A DNA stretch of 32,992 nucleotides, from positions 1-32,992 of the forward strand of contig JAJDUZ010000032.1 of NCBI GenBank assembly GCA_022826385.1, read 5' to 3'. The translations under genes were made by a program, and so were the position numbers. The DNA comes from Silicimonas sp. GTDB lineage: Bacteria; Pseudomonadota; Alphaproteobacteria; Rhodobacterales; Rhodobacteraceae. A model generated the notes under the pieces. The model did not search any database. It was not told the origin of the DNA and saw only the letters and a program-made list of their open reading frames with translations. This document shows positions 31,923-32,992 of this stretch, piece after piece. The first letter of the stretch is position 1. Every line of letters begins with the position of its first letter.

Positions 31923-32879
31923 CTATTCTTGTAGCATTGCCTGAAAGGCGGTTGGCACATTGACTTCCGGCGCCAAGATGCCCGGGCGGAGGAGAGAGGC
32001 GACATAGGTTGCGGCCTGCGCGTCGTTCGTGATCCGGAACGGGCCGAGCTTCAGGCCGAGGCGCTCAACTGCTCCGCTAAGATCAAACGGGTCAGACGTC
32101 ACGGTTCGACGCTGAAAACGCCACCCGCCATGTCCTGAACTTTCGAGGCTACTGCGCGTGTTCGGAACGATCTTGCCGGTTGGGCGTTGATGCTGGATTT
32201 GCCCGAGTTTGAAGACGGCCTGCTGTTCACTGTTTTGCCCTTGAAACGCGACAACCGACCTTACCGCTCGAGGCGCATATGCCTTGAACAACGGGGCACG
32301 AGACCAGTTTCTCTCAGATTTGATCTTGAGTGTCAGGTCGGCTGGCTCGTCGCGATCAGGGACAAACAGGATACAATTTTGAGTGGAGAATAACTCTGGT
32401 ACTATCACCTGGCATTCAGCCGCTGAAGCGAGAGCGAGGCGTGTGGTTCCCGAAAAGCGCGTTTCACCGTCTTCTCTTCGCTGCTGTGAAAACCGAACGA
32501 TCCGAACCCACGCCACATCACCCCCGGTCAAAAGCCGTTCACAGAGATCGAAGCAGATTTCGGTGCGCGCGGAATGGCTTTCGTTTCTTTCGCGTAGTTC
32601 GAACTGAGTGAGGTCAGGAGAGTTCACAAGCTGGATTTCGACGTCTAAAGGTTGTGCCAACTCGACAGGTTCTTGAACGGCTTGGTTGAGCATGGCCAGC
32701 TCGCGTTGAAATCGTGTATCCGCCACCAACGGGGGACCAAGGAGAAGCGCTGCGAATGCCGCCCCGCCTAAAGCAAGCAGTGACCAGAAAACCGGTCGCT
32801 GAGCGCGATAACTGTAGGCAGGGAATGCAAGCCACAAGGCCAGAACCACGTAAGAGCCTGAATCATAATTAGTTAACAT
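31923..32879 (-). pseudogene. Membrane-anchored protein of unknown function, 5'-truncated by an IS
   Basis: A 318-aa open frame. The first eight or nine codons (MLTNYDSGS) appear to be read from the IS end, then two hydrophobic segments follow (about 9-24 and 30-50), and the remaining ~265 residues look like a soluble, mostly extracytoplasmic beta-rich domain with paired cysteines (EICFDLCERL; SAAECQVIV; TQNCILFVPD). No known family is recognised. Composition is less GC-rich than its neighbours (more TTC/TCA/AAC codons), suggesting acquisition by transfer. The original start and upstream exonic part are missing, so the gene is probably broken, although a start codon created at the junction could still allow expression. 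Confidence 0.55.
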
Positions 32880-32889
32880 ATTGTAATAA

Positions 32890-32992
32890 TTACGTTATTG
32901 CCCGCGCCACCCGTCGCATCAGGAACCGGCACGCGGCCAGTTGGACCCAGGCCAGAGAACTGGCCAAGGTCCGCTCCACGTCCTTCGCCAAG
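32890..32992 (-). mobile_element. IS5-family-like transposase C-terminus (right IS)
   Basis: A minus-strand frame enters from the right edge and stops at TAA (32890-32892), giving about 33 residues with KDVERTLASSLAWVQLAAC and FLMRRVARAIT. This is the usual C-terminal end of IS5-type DDE transposases in alphaproteobacteria (KDFERT-ASxxAWxxxAxxRxxxRRLA). The IS end, with its inverted repeat, should lie between the stop and about 32850, where GAGCCTGAATCATA is a candidate terminal sequence. Family is judged by eye. Confidence 0.65.

Overview
The window is a 33 kb, GC-rich, densely packed chromosomal segment of an alphaproteobacterium, most likely a Rhodobacterales (Roseobacter/Rhodobacteraceae-type) organism. 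This placement rests on the proteins (MetA, DUF4167, PPK2, LptF-LptG-LptD-SurA-PdxA-RsmA order, HolC-PepA pair), the gene style (ATGA/GTGA overlaps, frequent GTG starts) and the GC-rich extragenic hairpins followed by a TATTT...GATGAA-like tail. Both ends lie inside transposase C-termini (1-126 and 32890-32992). The window is therefore probably a stretch of chromosome bounded by two insertion sequences, or a contig broken at repeated IS copies.

Layout, left to right: IS remnant; metA (methionine), an alpha/beta hydrolase, ppk2 and an overlapping TetR regulator; a 59-aa membrane protein coupled to a retropepsin-like aspartic protease; a MarC-family protein; holC-pepA on the minus strand; the outer-membrane biogenesis operon lptF-lptG-lptD-surA-pdxA-rsmA; a DUF4167 protein; prfA-prmC (release factor 1 and its methyltransferase, minus strand) separated by two strong palindromes; a small secreted protein; speB and a DUF1499 protein; mazG followed by a terminator and an AT-rich stretch with a small ORF; tgt; a four-gene plus-strand cluster SufT-like/DUF59 - SatD - DUF3307 - IscA-type carrier; a three-gene polyprenyl-phosphate sugar/lipid A glycosylation operon (GT2 - LAB_N - GT39); tpiA; a minus-strand operon of HCCA-isomerase-like protein, alpha/beta hydrolase and LysE exporter; prs; a 40-aa membrane protein; a MaoC hydratase; and a membrane-anchored gene truncated at its 5' end by an IS5-type element.

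Most of this is core housekeeping. LptF/LptG/LptD export LPS, SurA folds LptD, and the GT2/LAB_N/GT39 operon could decorate lipid A. PrmC modifies the release factor made by the gene just upstream of it. The least explained parts are: the SatD-DUF3307 pair embedded between two Fe-S assembly genes, where SatD looks like a degenerate nucleotidyl-cyclase-like domain joined to a C-terminal HTH; the two tiny membrane proteins; tandem palindromes at two gene junctions; and unusual GATATATC palindromes in and downstream of satD. All assignments come from reading motifs; no database search was possible.
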